From assembly GCA_937901435.1 (NCBI GenBank), contig CALGTJ010000771.1, positions 1 through 34,831 of the forward strand: 34,831 nt of DNA, written 5' to 3'. Both the position numbers and the translations under genes were made by a program. The notes under the pieces are model-generated. The model ran no database searches and had not been told where the DNA came from. It saw only the letters and a list, made by a program, of their open reading frames with translations. This DNA is from an uncultured Rhodobacter sp. Its GTDB lineage: Bacteria > Pseudomonadota > Alphaproteobacteria > Rhodobacterales > Rhodobacteraceae. Position 1 is the first letter of the stretch, and each line of letters starts with the position of its first letter. Positions 1-8,041 of the stretch are shown one piece after another.

Positions 1-1
1 C

Positions 2-688
2 CCCACGGCGATTGTGACAGGGATTTTCGAAGATAACCTTAAGACATGGCAGGGTCCGTTCGCTTCTGCCCTTGTGTGCCAGGAATTTTACGAAAACGAT
101 GCCAGTCGTGGTTTTGTCGGTGGTCTGCAGCTTCAGGCCTTGCGCGGGCAGGGGCCTTTGACCACGGCACTTGGCGGTTATGGCGTGCGTGTCCCTTGGG
201 GAAAGAGCCATGCGCAAACATTCGATGCGCGATTTGGGCGAAGCCTGTCACTGACGGTGACTTGCGACGACTTGCCTGAGGACGCCAACCAGATTGCCCT
301 GCACGACACGAAGCGCGACCGCTTTGGTTTGCCTGTCCCACGGATGATCTACCGCGTGGGTGAGAACAGTCGCAAGATGCTGGCCTTTGGCATTGAGCGC
401 GCAACTGAGGTCTTGCGGGCCGCTGGGGCAGAACAGATTGCGGTGAACCCACTGACACGCAACGCGGGATTTCACCTCATGGGCACGGCACGCATGGGGA
501 GCGATGAAAGTTGCGGCGTGACGGATCAGTTTGGCCGTGTCTTCGGCCTGACCAACCTGTCGATCATCGATGCCTCTACCTTCGTAACTGCCGCCGCCGT
601 AAATCCGACCCCGACCCTTCAGGCGCTGGCGCTGCGCGCGGCAACGGCGATGCGTAACAAATACATCCCTGAAAAGGCAGTCTCATGA
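2..688 (+). CDS. GMC-family flavoprotein oxidoreductase, C-terminal part (5' end outside window)
   Basis: The reading frame is open from the first bases, so this is the C-terminal part of a longer gene; the GTG at 14 is internal. The visible 229 or so residues match the C-terminal substrate-binding and cap region of GMC (glucose-methanol-choline) oxidoreductases. They include the conserved HLMGTARMG segment with the active-site His, and near the end the VNPTPTLQ segment that carries the Asn partner and FAD contacts. Such enzymes oxidise alcohols or sugars using FAD, which binds to the missing N-terminal half. The stop overlaps the next gene by four bases (ATGA). That gene encodes a gluconate-2-dehydrogenase-subunit-3-like protein, which places this enzyme in the family of two- or three-subunit membrane-linked dehydrogenases. 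The substrate cannot be read from this fragment. Confidence 0.9.
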   Translation, partial: PTAIVTGIFEDNLKTWQGPFASALVCQEFYENDASRGFVGGLQLQALRGQGPLTTALGGYGVRVPWGKSHAQTFDARFGRSLSLTVTCDDLPEDANQIALHDTKRDRFGLPVPRMIYRVGENSRKMLAFGIERATEVLRAAGAEQIAVNPLTRNAGFHLMGTARMGSDESCGVTDQFGRVFGLTNLSIIDASTFVTAAAVNPTPTLQALALRAATAMRNKYIPEKAVS

Positions 689-1110
689 CAGATCATCATA
701 CAGCGTTGTTGGATACACTTTTGCCGGGTGATGGCGCGGATTGGCCTGCCGCCGGGGTGCATGGGCTTGCGGAACGGATGAGTGAGCTTGCCGCCGGCAT
801 TCCAGATGGGGACGAGGCGCTTGCGTTTGTTCTGAATGCTTTGCCAGAAGGCTTCCCGGACCTGTCCCCTGAGACGCGCGAAGATGTCCTGCGTGGTGTC
901 GAAGCCGAGATGCCACAGCAGTTCGAGGTCGTCGTCACCGCAGCCTACAATGCCTATTATACCGATCCTGTTGTGCGGGATGTGATCGAACGACTGACCG
1001 GATACGAAAATCGCCCGCCGCAACCGGAGGGGTATTCACTTGAACCCTTTGATGAAAGCCTTCTCGACGCTGTCAAGGCGCGTGGGCCAATCTGGCGGCC
1101 CGTCGATTGA
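685..1110 (+). CDS. Gluconate 2-dehydrogenase subunit 3-like small subunit
   Basis: A 141-residue protein whose C-terminal half (NAYYTDPVVRDVIERLTGY, then PPQPEGY and a terminal RGPIWRPVD) is typical of the gluconate 2-dehydrogenase subunit 3 family. These small subunits pair with a GMC flavoprotein and often with a cytochrome c subunit. The gene overlaps the upstream GMC gene by ATGA, so the two are probably translated together and form one complex. Many family members carry a Tat signal peptide that exports the folded flavoprotein with them; none is visible here, because the N-terminus is acidic and lacks a twin arginine or hydrophobic stretch. The complex may therefore be cytoplasmic or exported by other means. 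Identification is by motif, and the substrate is unknown. Confidence 0.8.
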   Translation: MTDHHTALLDTLLPGDGADWPAAGVHGLAERMSELAAGIPDGDEALAFVLNALPEGFPDLSPETREDVLRGVEAEMPQQFEVVVTAAYNAYYTDPVVRDVIERLTGYENRPPQPEGYSLEPFDESLLDAVKARGPIWRPVD

Positions 1111-1112
1111 GT

Positions 1113-2018
1113 ATGACCGGCACCTCGGGTGTCGTGCCCTCCCGGCCGGTTCTGGGCATTCTGGCGATGCTGCTCAACACGCTGACCATTCCGTTTATGG
1201 GAGTTGTGATCAAACGTCTTGCCGAAATGGATGTTGGAACTCTGGAGATGTTGGCCCTCAGATCGTGGATCACCTTGGGTCTGCTGCTGCCAATGCTATT
1301 TTTCTACGACAATATCCGCGCCGTCAAAGCAGCTGACATCAAAGCGCATGTGGTCCACGCGGGTTTTGCGATTTTCACGATGGCCTGCTTTTATTATGCG
1401 TTACGCACGCTGCCGTTGGTCACAGTAACGGCGATCAATTTTACAACACCCATTTTCGCTCTGGTCTTCGCGCGTATCATCTTTGGTGAGAAGGTAGCAC
1501 CACTTGGATGGGTGGCACTGTTTGTCGGGTTTGGAGGCACTCTTCTTGTGTTGAGGCCGGATTCCAGCGGGATCGGCTTTGATTCACTGGTGGTATTGTT
1601 GGGTTCGGCAACGGCAGCAGCAATGAATTTGGCCGTGCGACGTATGCCTGCGCGCAGCACCAATTATGCTGTGCTTTTCTACTTCAGCCTGGGTGGGGCT
1701 GTGGTTTATGGCGCGGTGGCCGCTCCGGTGATGACAGTGCCACAACCTGATGAATTGATTTGGCTTGTGACCCTGGCAGCGATTGCGTTGGCCGTACACA
1801 CCTGCACAACGGTGGCCTACCGTGTTGGGTCTTCGATGTTGATCGGCGCGCTCGACTATACCCGGATCATTTGGGCCGTTCTCATCGGATATGTGTTTCT
1901 CGCAGAGATGCCGGACGCGCTGGATGGCGTTGGGTGCTTGCTGATTGTTTTGAGCGGAGTGATCGTTCTTCAACTCGGCACAGCCAAGCGTCCAGACAGA
2001 CCAATTCAGGCGCATTGA
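1113..2018 (+). CDS. EamA/DMT-superfamily permease (paralogue 1)
   Basis: A 301-residue, very hydrophobic protein with two EamA repeats and about ten predicted membrane helices, the usual size for drug/metabolite transporters. ATG 1113 is preferred; an in-frame TTG at 1107 would add two residues and overlap the preceding stop. It follows the small dehydrogenase subunit by two bases and so is probably the last gene of that operon. It is strikingly similar to the permease at 14656-15567: residues of the ALRTLPLVTVTAINFTTPIF block and the following RRMPARSTNYAVLFYFSL block are identical in both. Family members mostly export or import small metabolites and amino acids; no substrate can be assigned. 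Confidence 0.88.
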   Translation: MTGTSGVVPSRPVLGILAMLLNTLTIPFMGVVIKRLAEMDVGTLEMLALRSWITLGLLLPMLFFYDNIRAVKAADIKAHVVHAGFAIFTMACFYYALRTLPLVTVTAINFTTPIFALVFARIIFGEKVAPLGWVALFVGFGGTLLVLRPDSSGIGFDSLVVLLGSATAAAMNLAVRRMPARSTNYAVLFYFSLGGAVVYGAVAAPVMTVPQPDELIWLVTLAAIALAVHTCTTVAYRVGSSMLIGALDYTRIIWAVLIGYVFLAEMPDALDGVGCLLIVLSGVIVLQLGTAKRPDRPIQAH

Positions 2019-2158
2019 GCATGCTCATGGTGTCCGCCAAAGAACGCATGTCATGCTTTCAAGCGGGAACATCAGCGATCCTGTCCTATGGACGTTGCTG
2101 CTTTGAAAAGAAAATTCCTGGCTCGCACAAACACTCGCACACACCCTGGGTCGATCCT
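2019..2158. other. Convergent intergenic gap without recognised elements
   Basis: This 140-base stretch separates the end of the EamA gene from the end of the reverse-strand GntR gene. I see no convincing GC-rich stem followed by a T-run, so no intrinsic terminator can be called for either gene. A very small palindrome (GCATG-T-CATGC) lies near 2047-2057 but is too short to interpret. Confidence 0.4.
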
Positions 2159-2926
2159 CTAGAGAATGCCTTGAGTGGGTTGCCATACATTGCCATCTGG
2201 GCCTTCTCCCAGCGTCAAATTCAGCTCGAATTCATACATGTCCGGTCGGTAGAGCGCGCGGATACGTTCCACGGCGCTGCCGTCCTTGTCGCGCACAACG
2301 CGCTTGATGCAAAGAAGCGGTGCACCCACGTCGACTTCCAACAATTCTGCGACTGCATAGTTTGCGGCGCTGGCCGAAATGCGTTGCGCCGCTCCGGCAA
2401 TCATCACACCCGCCATCTCGAACAGACGCAGCAGAGGCGTCTTGGCCAAGTCTTCGGCGTCGAAGGTCCGCCCGATATCTTCCCGAACGTAGGTGACAGC
2501 GTGCGAAAAAGGCTTGCCTTTGACACTGCGCACCCGGACCGCGCGTTGCGCAATCGTTCCCGCAGATATGCCCATGTCAAACGCCACATCTGGCGGCGTC
2601 GGCACGTAGTCAAAATCCAACACCTTGACCTGTGTATTCAGGCCCATTGCGACAAGGTTCTCGACAAGACCGCTGATGTCTGCCTGCACAGCGCCCGCAC
2701 CCGTAGGGGGGCGCGCAAATGTTCCACGCCCGCGCTGTCTAAGGATAAGACCTTCCCGCTCCAGAAGTTCCAGTGTTTTTCGCAAAGTGACCCGAGACAC
2801 AGAGTATGCGCTGGCCAGCTCCAGTTCGCTTGGCATGGGGGTACTGGGGTCGAATTTATGGTCGAGGATCTGTTCGCGCAGGACCAAATATATGCGGTGA
2901 TACAGCGGCGTCGGGTCAACGGGCAT
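2159..2926 (-). CDS. GntR-family transcriptional regulator with UTRA domain (HutC type)
   Basis: 255 residues. The N-terminal winged helix-turn-helix (about residues 8-75, with SELELASAYSVSRVTLRKTL as the recognition region) is followed by a UTRA ligand-binding domain (about 95-240) ending in the typical GAPLLCIKRVV and ALYRPDMYEFELNL segments. HutC-type regulators bind short palindromes and are released by a pathway metabolite. The gene is divergent from the acyl-CoA ligase/ABC/lyase operon, and the shared 189-base gap contains a perfect 8+8 palindrome (3002-3020), so it is the likely local repressor of that operon and of itself. It is paralogous to the GntR at 33947-34762, sharing the same domain order and the GAP-L/V-L and ALYRPD motifs. 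The inducer is unknown. Confidence 0.92.
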   Translation of the reverse strand: MPVDPTPLYHRIYLVLREQILDHKFDPSTPMPSELELASAYSVSRVTLRKTLELLEREGLILRQRGRGTFARPPTGAGAVQADISGLVENLVAMGLNTQVKVLDFDYVPTPPDVAFDMGISAGTIAQRAVRVRSVKGKPFSHAVTYVREDIGRTFDAEDLAKTPLLRLFEMAGVMIAGAAQRISASAANYAVAELLEVDVGAPLLCIKRVVRDKDGSAVERIRALYRPDMYEFELNLTLGEGPDGNVWQPTQGIL

Positions 2927-3001
2927 AGGCAGCCGTCCTTGGATACGTACAGATCATCATGGTTTAACGCGAAAGCATATAATTTGGGACCGAATTCAAA
3001 A

Positions 3002-3020
3002 AATACTTTCCAAAAGTATT
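3002..3020. repeat. Perfect inverted repeat, candidate GntR operator
   Basis: AATACTTT-CCA-AAAGTATT: two perfect 8-base arms around a 3-base centre. It lies midway between the divergent gntR and acyl-CoA ligase genes. Size, symmetry and place fit a dimeric GntR-family operator. There is no T-run and no coding overlap, so a terminator role is unlikely. Binding by the adjacent GntR protein is inferred. Confidence 0.65.
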
Positions 3021-3052
3021 AAAGTGTAGTCAACCTAATAACCATACCTGAC

Positions 3053-3079
3053 TGCCTGACTTCAATGTTCGGGCAGGCA
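3053..3079 (+). other. Possible leader hairpin before acyl-CoA ligase gene
   Basis: TGCCTG (3053-3058) and CAGGCA (3074-3079) can pair around a 15-base loop in the untranslated leader, between the palindrome and the ribosome-binding site. The stem is short and may be chance; it is noted only because it lies in the leader of a long operon. Confidence 0.25.
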
Positions 3080-3115
3080 TATCAGGCGGATTGCCTTCGG
3101 GGGGGAGGAACAACC

Positions 3116-5248
3116 ATGACCGGGAAAACTCCGGCAGATCTTGCCCGCGCGCTTTTTGCGCCCCGGTCTGTTGCCCTGATCGGAGCATCCTCAAATCCGG
3201 CCAAAAATGCGGCTCGACCGCTGCGCTATCTTCGCAAGCACGGGTTTAAGGGACGGATATTTCCAATCAATCCATCGGTGGACAAGATCGACGGCATACA
3301 ATGCTACGCACGCCTCGCTGACGTTCCGGAAGTTGCAGAGCATGCCTTTGTCATGGTTGGTGCCGATCGTGTGGCCGACGCCTTGCAAGACTGCGCGCGC
3401 GCCGGTGTCACCTGCGCGACAATTCTCAGCGACGGCTTTTCCGAAGCAGGAAGTGAAGGGCAGGCATTGCAAGCAGGATTGGCTCGGGCTGCATCCGGTG
3501 TCCGTCTGATGGGGCCGAACTCCATCGGAGTTATCGACACCGACGGATTTACGTGTAGCGCAAACGCCACGCTGGAAATGGATGCACTGCCCCGCGGTGG
3601 GTATGGCGTCATCTCGCAAAGCGGCAGTATGATTGGAGCCCTCCTGTCGCAGGGCGCGGCGCGCGGCATTGGATTTTCAAGCCTTGTGTCGGTTGGAAAC
3701 GAGGCCGACCTGACCGTGGGGGAAGTCGGCGCTTTGATGCTGGACGACCCGCGATGCACAGCTGTTCTGCTTTTCCTCGAAGCCATCCGCGACCGCCACG
3801 CTTTGGCAGAGTTTGCAAGACGTGCTGACGCTGTCGGCAAGCCAGTGTTGGCTTATAAATTGGGTCGGTCGAAAGCCGGGCAAGAGCTTGCTGCTACCCA
3901 TACAGGGGCGCTAGCTGGGGACGACGCGACGGCGGATGCGTTACTGTCGCACCTGGGCATCGCCAGGGTGCGCATTCTTGAGACACTGTTTGAAGCTCCC
4001 CCACTTTTTTTCGGCTCCGGTCCTGCAACCGGACAACGGGTTGCCGTTGTCACGACAACAGGCGGGGGGGGAGCGATGGTTGTGGATGCTCTGGCCTCTA
4101 ACGGTCTGGAGATGGCGCCCGAGCTACCCGAGGTGCAGCGCATTCTGGCGGCGCATGGCGTGAACAGCGGCGGTGCCGGGCTGATCGATCTGACGCTGGC
4201 GGGCACGCGGCCAGATCTGGTCCGTGGCGTTCTGGACGCGTTGATCGCAAGTGATGAGGTTGATGCAATTGCCATGGTGATCGGCTCCTCATCGCAATTC
4301 CATCCTGAACTGGCGGTCGCTCCATTACGGGGTTTTGCGGCGGCGGCAAAACCAATTGGTATCTACCTGGTCCCCGCCGCCGAAGACTCGCGTCGCATGC
4401 TGACGGAGGAAGGGCTGGCGGTCTTTCGAACCGCCGAGTCCTGTGCCGAAGGGCTGCGCGCGCGATTGACGCGGCAATCACCCAAGGCAGAGGTTTCTCA
4501 CGATGCGGATTTGGCGGACGCGGTGCATGCTGCTCTGGATGCAGCCGAGGGAACAACGCTGGACGAGATCGCCTCGCGGGGGATCTGCGATTTGCTTGGG
4601 ATCAATGGACCCAATGGGTCCTGCGCCACCACGTCAGACGAGGCGCGGGCGATATACCAATCTCTTGGAGGACCGGTGGCTCTGAAGATCGTGTCACCGG
4701 ACATTCCGCACAAATCCGATCAAGGTGGTCTGATCCTGGGTCTTGATGACTCTGAAGACGTTGCTGACGGGTTCAAGCAGCTGATGCAGAGCCAAGCCGA
4801 AGCATATCCCGATGCCGCTTTGCGCGGAGTTCTGGTTCAGGCCATGTCTCAGGGCATCGCAGAGGCATTGGTCGGCTACCGTTGCGATCCGTCGATGGGA
4901 CCGATGGTGGTTCTGGGAGCGGGTGGTGTTCTGGCGGAACTTCTTGAGGACAAAACGATGCGCGTTGCGCCGGTCGACCTGCAAACCGCACGAGACATGC
5001 TTGATGAGGTTCAGTTTCTGAAAGTTGCCAGGGGATTCCGTGGCAAAGCAAAGGGCGATCTTGAAGCGCTTGCGGAAGCCATCGTCGCAGTGTCGCGGCT
5101 GGCCCATTGCGAACATGTGGCCGAGGCTGAAATCAATCCGTTGCTGATCGCTGAAGAGGGTCAGGATGTGCTGGCGCTGGACGCGTTGGTTGTGGCGCAG
5201 GCAAATCCAAGGGCGCAGGCCGCGCCCCTAAAGAAGAGGATGGTATGA
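3116..5248 (+). CDS. ADP-forming acyl-CoA ligase (acetate-CoA ligase family, fused alpha-beta)
   Basis: 710 residues from ATG 3116, chosen over an upstream ATG (3065) because it follows a GGGGGGAGGAAC ribosome-binding site and starts directly at the family domain. Domains in order are a CoA-binding Rossmann domain (about 10-135, LIGASSNPAK near the start), a succinyl-CoA-ligase-like domain (about 160-300) containing the likely phospho-His 262 in THTGALAGDDA, and an ATP-grasp domain (about 490-700). This is the normal single-chain layout of NDP-forming acyl-CoA synthetases, which make an acyl-CoA from acid, CoA and ATP through a phosphohistidine. As first gene of the operon it probably activates a carboxylic acid produced by the downstream hydrolases and lyases, for example acetate, propionate or a dicarboxylate. 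The ABC ATPase gene overlaps its stop (ATGA). Confidence 0.9.
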   Translation: MTGKTPADLARALFAPRSVALIGASSNPAKNAARPLRYLRKHGFKGRIFPINPSVDKIDGIQCYARLADVPEVAEHAFVMVGADRVADALQDCARAGVTCATILSDGFSEAGSEGQALQAGLARAASGVRLMGPNSIGVIDTDGFTCSANATLEMDALPRGGYGVISQSGSMIGALLSQGAARGIGFSSLVSVGNEADLTVGEVGALMLDDPRCTAVLLFLEAIRDRHALAEFARRADAVGKPVLAYKLGRSKAGQELAATHTGALAGDDATADALLSHLGIARVRILETLFEAPPLFFGSGPATGQRVAVVTTTGGGGAMVVDALASNGLEMAPELPEVQRILAAHGVNSGGAGLIDLTLAGTRPDLVRGVLDALIASDEVDAIAMVIGSSSQFHPELAVAPLRGFAAAAKPIGIYLVPAAEDSRRMLTEEGLAVFRTAESCAEGLRARLTRQSPKAEVSHDADLADAVHAALDAAEGTTLDEIASRGICDLLGINGPNGSCATTSDEARAIYQSLGGPVALKIVSPDIPHKSDQGGLILGLDDSEDVADGFKQLMQSQAEAYPDAALRGVLVQAMSQGIAEALVGYRCDPSMGPMVVLGAGGVLAELLEDKTMRVAPVDLQTARDMLDEVQFLKVARGFRGKAKGDLEALAEAIVAVSRLAHCEHVAEAEINPLLIAEEGQDVLALDALVVAQANPRAQAAPLKKRMV

Positions 5249-6066
5249 CCAAGCACCCGGATCAGGCAATGACACAATCCGACAATGTAACCAGCCCGCT
5301 GATCGCGTTTCGCAACGTCGGCAAACAGTTTATCGTCAAGGGCGAACCGCTTCAGGCCGTGCACGGCATTGACCTCGATGTATACGAGGGTGAAATCCTC
5401 ACGCTCGTGGGGCCTTCCGGGTGCGGCAAGTCCACACTTCTCAACATGGCAGCTGGGCTTTTTGCGCCGACCGAGGGTGAGGTTTTTTACCGGGGCTCGC
5501 AGGTGCAACCCTACAATCCTGCAGTGGGCTACATGACCCAAAGTGATCACTTGCTTCCCTGGCGTGATGTGATCGGAAACATCGCTATTCCATTGGAAAT
5601 CAAAGGCTTGTCTAAGTCTGAGATATCCCGTCGGGTCGAGGAGTTGATGGAGACAGTTGGCCTTGGCGGCTTTGGCAAATCTTATCCAAACCAACTGTCA
5701 GGTGGGATGCGCAAGCGTTGTGCGCTGGCCCGTTTGCTTGCCTATGATCCCGAAACGCTTCTGATGGACGAACCCTTTGCGGCGCTCGATGCGTTGCTGC
5801 GGATGCGCATGCAGATCGAAATCAGGGACCTCTGCCGCCGCCTCAACAAAACGGTGATGTTCGTCACCCACGATCTGGACGAGGCTGTTGCCATTGGCGA
5901 TCGCTGTGCCGTGTTCACTGGGCGCCCCGGGTCGATCGAACGCATTGTTGATGTCCCACTCGCCCCGGATCGCAACATCCTGCATCTGCGCAAGGATCCT
6001 GATTACCGCGCCATAACAGCTGATCTTTGGGAAGTTCTCGCCCCATCGATTGAACAGGAGCTCTAA
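5245..6066 (+). CDS. ABC importer ATP-binding protein, nitrate/taurine/NMT1 type
   Basis: 273 residues with a complete nucleotide-binding domain: Walker A GPSGCGKST (56-64), Q-loop Gln 99 in YMTQSDHLLPW, signature LSGGM (151-155), Walker B LLMDEP (172-177), and switch His 209 in VTHDLDEAV. The sequence style (HLLPW, PFAALDALLR, DLDEAV) is that of SsuB/TauB-type ATPases, which energise uptake of sulfonates, nitrate, pyrimidine precursors and other small organics. It overlaps the ligase gene by four bases and is followed by its permease one base after the stop. An in-frame ATG at 5269 is an alternative start. It works with the next two genes as one importer. Confidence 0.95.
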   Translation: MTKHPDQAMTQSDNVTSPLIAFRNVGKQFIVKGEPLQAVHGIDLDVYEGEILTLVGPSGCGKSTLLNMAAGLFAPTEGEVFYRGSQVQPYNPAVGYMTQSDHLLPWRDVIGNIAIPLEIKGLSKSEISRRVEELMETVGLGGFGKSYPNQLSGGMRKRCALARLLAYDPETLLMDEPFAALDALLRMRMQIEIRDLCRRLNKTVMFVTHDLDEAVAIGDRCAVFTGRPGSIERIVDVPLAPDRNILHLRKDPDYRAITADLWEVLAPSIEQEL

Positions 6067-6067
6067 G

Positions 6068-6853
6068 ATGGAAAGTCTGACAAAAACGCGGATCTGGACA
6101 TATCGGGTGGCTTTTCTCGCATTTGTGCTCATCTCTTGGGAGCTGGCGTCTGGGCGAATTGCGTCCGAGTTCTTCATCAGTCGCCCCTCTGCAATAGCCG
6201 AACAGTTTTTCGCTTGGGTTATGTCGGGCACCATCTTCTATCATGGGGCTATTACGCTTCTGCAGGCGGTGGGAGGGTTCCTGCTCGGGTCTGTGATCGG
6301 GATGTGTTTTGGGGTCTGGCTGGGCCGTGCGCAACTTGTCGCTGAAGTTCTCGATCCCTTTATCATGATGTTTTACAGCCTGCCCAAGGTCGCCTTGGCC
6401 CCGTTGTTTGTTTTGTGGTTCGGCATCGGGATTGATATGAAGATCTACCTGACGGCGACAATCGTGTTCTTCCTGGTTTTTCTGAACACCTACACGGGGG
6501 TTCGGGCGGTGAGCCGGGAACAGGTCGCGATCCTGCGCCTGATGGGCGCGACGGAACGCCATGTGCTGTTCAAGGTGGTTTTGCCCTCAGCGATCACTTG
6601 GGTGTTCACGGGACTGCGACTGTCGGTGCCTTACGCGCTGATCGGCTCCATCGTGGGAGAATTGATCGCTTCAAACCGGGGGCTTGGCTACCTGCTGGCC
6701 AACTCGGCGGGGCAATTCGACACCACCGGGGTCTTTGCCGCTCTGATCGGGATCATGATCATGGCCTTCTTTCTGAATGCGACGGTGAAACTGCTGGAGA
6801 TCAAGGCCATGCCATGGCGCGAAACCAATTCGTCGCGCGAAATGTCAATCTGA
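6068..6853 (+). CDS. ABC importer permease, TauC/SsuC type
   Basis: 261 residues from ATG 6068, preceded by an AGGAG just inside the ATPase gene. An upstream in-frame TTG (6050) is less likely. About six membrane helices are visible, and the cytoplasmic coupling loop (RLMGATERHVLFKVVLPSA) matches the EAA motif of the binding-protein-dependent transport inner-membrane family. It forms the transmembrane channel, probably as a homodimer, for the importer made with the flanking ATPase and binding protein. The 78-base gap to the next gene carries a strong ribosome-binding site for the binding protein. Confidence 0.93.
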   Translation: MESLTKTRIWTYRVAFLAFVLISWELASGRIASEFFISRPSAIAEQFFAWVMSGTIFYHGAITLLQAVGGFLLGSVIGMCFGVWLGRAQLVAEVLDPFIMMFYSLPKVALAPLFVLWFGIGIDMKIYLTATIVFFLVFLNTYTGVRAVSREQVAILRLMGATERHVLFKVVLPSAITWVFTGLRLSVPYALIGSIVGELIASNRGLGYLLANSAGQFDTTGVFAALIGIMIMAFFLNATVKLLEIKAMPWRETNSSREMSI

Positions 6854-6931
6854 CCGAAATTTTGCGGCCTGGGAGGGGCGCGAATTCTACCGCATGAGCA
6901 ATTTGCGGAAATATCAACACGGAGGAAGATA

Positions 6932-7978
6932 ATGACAATTTTGAGTAAATTTAAGATCGGTGCCGCTGCGATGGCCCTTGCCGGGGCACTGGCGCTTTCT
7001 TCTGCGGCACCGGCGCAGGCCGCAGACAGGGTGAACTTTGCTATGCCAAGCATCGGTATGCTGTATCTGCCCGTCTACGTCGCCGAACAGATGGGTTATT
7101 TTGCCGACGCTGATATTGATGCCAACCTTCAGGTTTTCAAGGCTGGTGGCGGGACGTCTATGGCGGCGGTGCTGGGCGGCGACATGGATGTCTACATTGG
7201 CTCCACATCGGCTGCATTGCGCGCGGCATCACAAGATACCAATGCGGTGATCATCGGTGCGCTGATGACTCAATATGCGTCCAATGTTGTGATGCGGGGA
7301 GAGTTTGCCAAAGAAAAGGGCCTGACCGAGTCCAGCACTGTGGAGGAACGTCTCGCCGCGCTAGAAGGCGCGCTGATCGGCGTGACGGGGGCAGGAAGTG
7401 GCACACACCAGCTGGCGCTGTACATGCTGAATGAAGCCGGGCTCGACCCGGAGCGTGATGCAACCGTGGTCTTTGTGGGCGGCGGGTCCGAGATCCTTGC
7501 GGCTTTCTCGCGGGACCGGATTGACGCCTTTACCCTGTCGAACCCGACCAGCGACACGGCGATCGCCCAATATAACGGGTTCCTGCTGTTCAACACGGCA
7601 GCAGGTCAGCTTCCGGCACTCGACGGACACCTGTATATCTCGGTCAACACTCGCCAGCAGTGGATCGACGAGAACCCTGAAGTGGCCAAACGCATGATGA
7701 GCGCGATCCAGCGTGCGCAGGTTGCGATGCATGACCCGGCACAGACCGAGGCGATCCGGGACAAGGTCTATGAGGCCTATTTCCCGAAGGTCGAAAAATC
7801 GCTCTTTGATCAGGCGTGGACAGCAGTCCTTCCGGCCTATCCGACGTCTCCGCACATTTCGCGCGAGCAGATGGAGCGGGTGGTGACTTTCCTTGATACC
7901 TTCTCCGAGAGAAAACTCGACGGTTTGGATATCGACGCGGCATATACCAACGACATGCTGGAACCCGCGACCAACTGA
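6932..7978 (+). CDS. ABC importer periplasmic binding protein, NMT1/SsuA-like
   Basis: 348 residues. A clear Sec signal peptide (Lys-rich start, hydrophobic core, cleavage after AQA at residue 30) is followed by an NMT1/SsuA-type periplasmic binding fold, seen in MPSIGMLYLPVYVAEQMGYF and GGTSMAAVLGGDMDVYIG. Start ATG follows GGAGGAAGATA. Family ligands include sulfonates, thiamine pyrimidines, riboflavin, hydantoins and aromatic acids, so the ligand cannot be fixed from sequence. The downstream amidohydrolase and lyase genes suggest an amide, imide or dicarboxylate derivative. A strong hairpin directly after the stop probably raises expression of this gene above that of the downstream enzymes. 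Confidence 0.93.
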   Translation: MTILSKFKIGAAAMALAGALALSSAAPAQAADRVNFAMPSIGMLYLPVYVAEQMGYFADADIDANLQVFKAGGGTSMAAVLGGDMDVYIGSTSAALRAASQDTNAVIIGALMTQYASNVVMRGEFAKEKGLTESSTVEERLAALEGALIGVTGAGSGTHQLALYMLNEAGLDPERDATVVFVGGGSEILAAFSRDRIDAFTLSNPTSDTAIAQYNGFLLFNTAAGQLPALDGHLYISVNTRQQWIDENPEVAKRMMSAIQRAQVAMHDPAQTEAIRDKVYEAYFPKVEKSLFDQAWTAVLPAYPTSPHISREQMERVVTFLDTFSERKLDGLDIDAAYTNDMLEPATN

Positions 7979-7984
7979 TTATTT

Positions 7985-8012
7985 CCGCCCGCCGGTCTAT
8001 CCCGGCGGGCGG
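7985..8012 (+). terminator. Intercistronic hairpin after ABC binding-protein gene
   Basis: CCGCCCGCCGG (7985-7995) pairs perfectly with CCGGCGGGCGG (8002-8012) around a six-base loop, starting six bases after the stop codon. The stem is all G/C. No T-run follows, so it is more likely an mRNA-stabilising or partial-attenuation element than a full terminator, allowing more binding protein than downstream enzymes. The lyase gene starts 29 bases later with a weak ribosome-binding site. Confidence 0.75.
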
Positions 8013-8041
8013 GCCCATGCTTTATCCTGGGATCGATTGTC

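Larger units (their letters stand above)
2927..3115. promoter_or_regulatory. Divergent promoter/operator region, gntR and acyl-CoA ligase operon
   Basis: This 189-base region is AT-rich compared with its neighbours and must carry the start signals for the GntR gene (left) and the catabolic operon (right). A TATAAT hexamer occurs on the + strand at 2978-2983, but no good -35 box lies 16-18 bases upstream. On the reverse strand a TTGACT (3028-3033) could be a -35 box for gntR, with the 3002-3020 palindrome covering its -10 zone. The region ends with a very strong ribosome-binding site (GGGGGGAGGAACAACC) just before ATG 3116. Promoter assignments are tentative. Confidence 0.5.

Noticed and set aside
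1760..3022. + strand open frame (about 420 codons) overlapping the end of EamA and opposite GntR
   Set aside because: It conflicts with two genes supported by strong family motifs and shows no domain of its own.
7985..8012. Reading the post-binding-protein hairpin as a full rho-independent terminator
   Set aside because: No T-run follows the stem and the enzyme genes continue on the same strand with short gaps; partial attenuation or mRNA protection is more likely.
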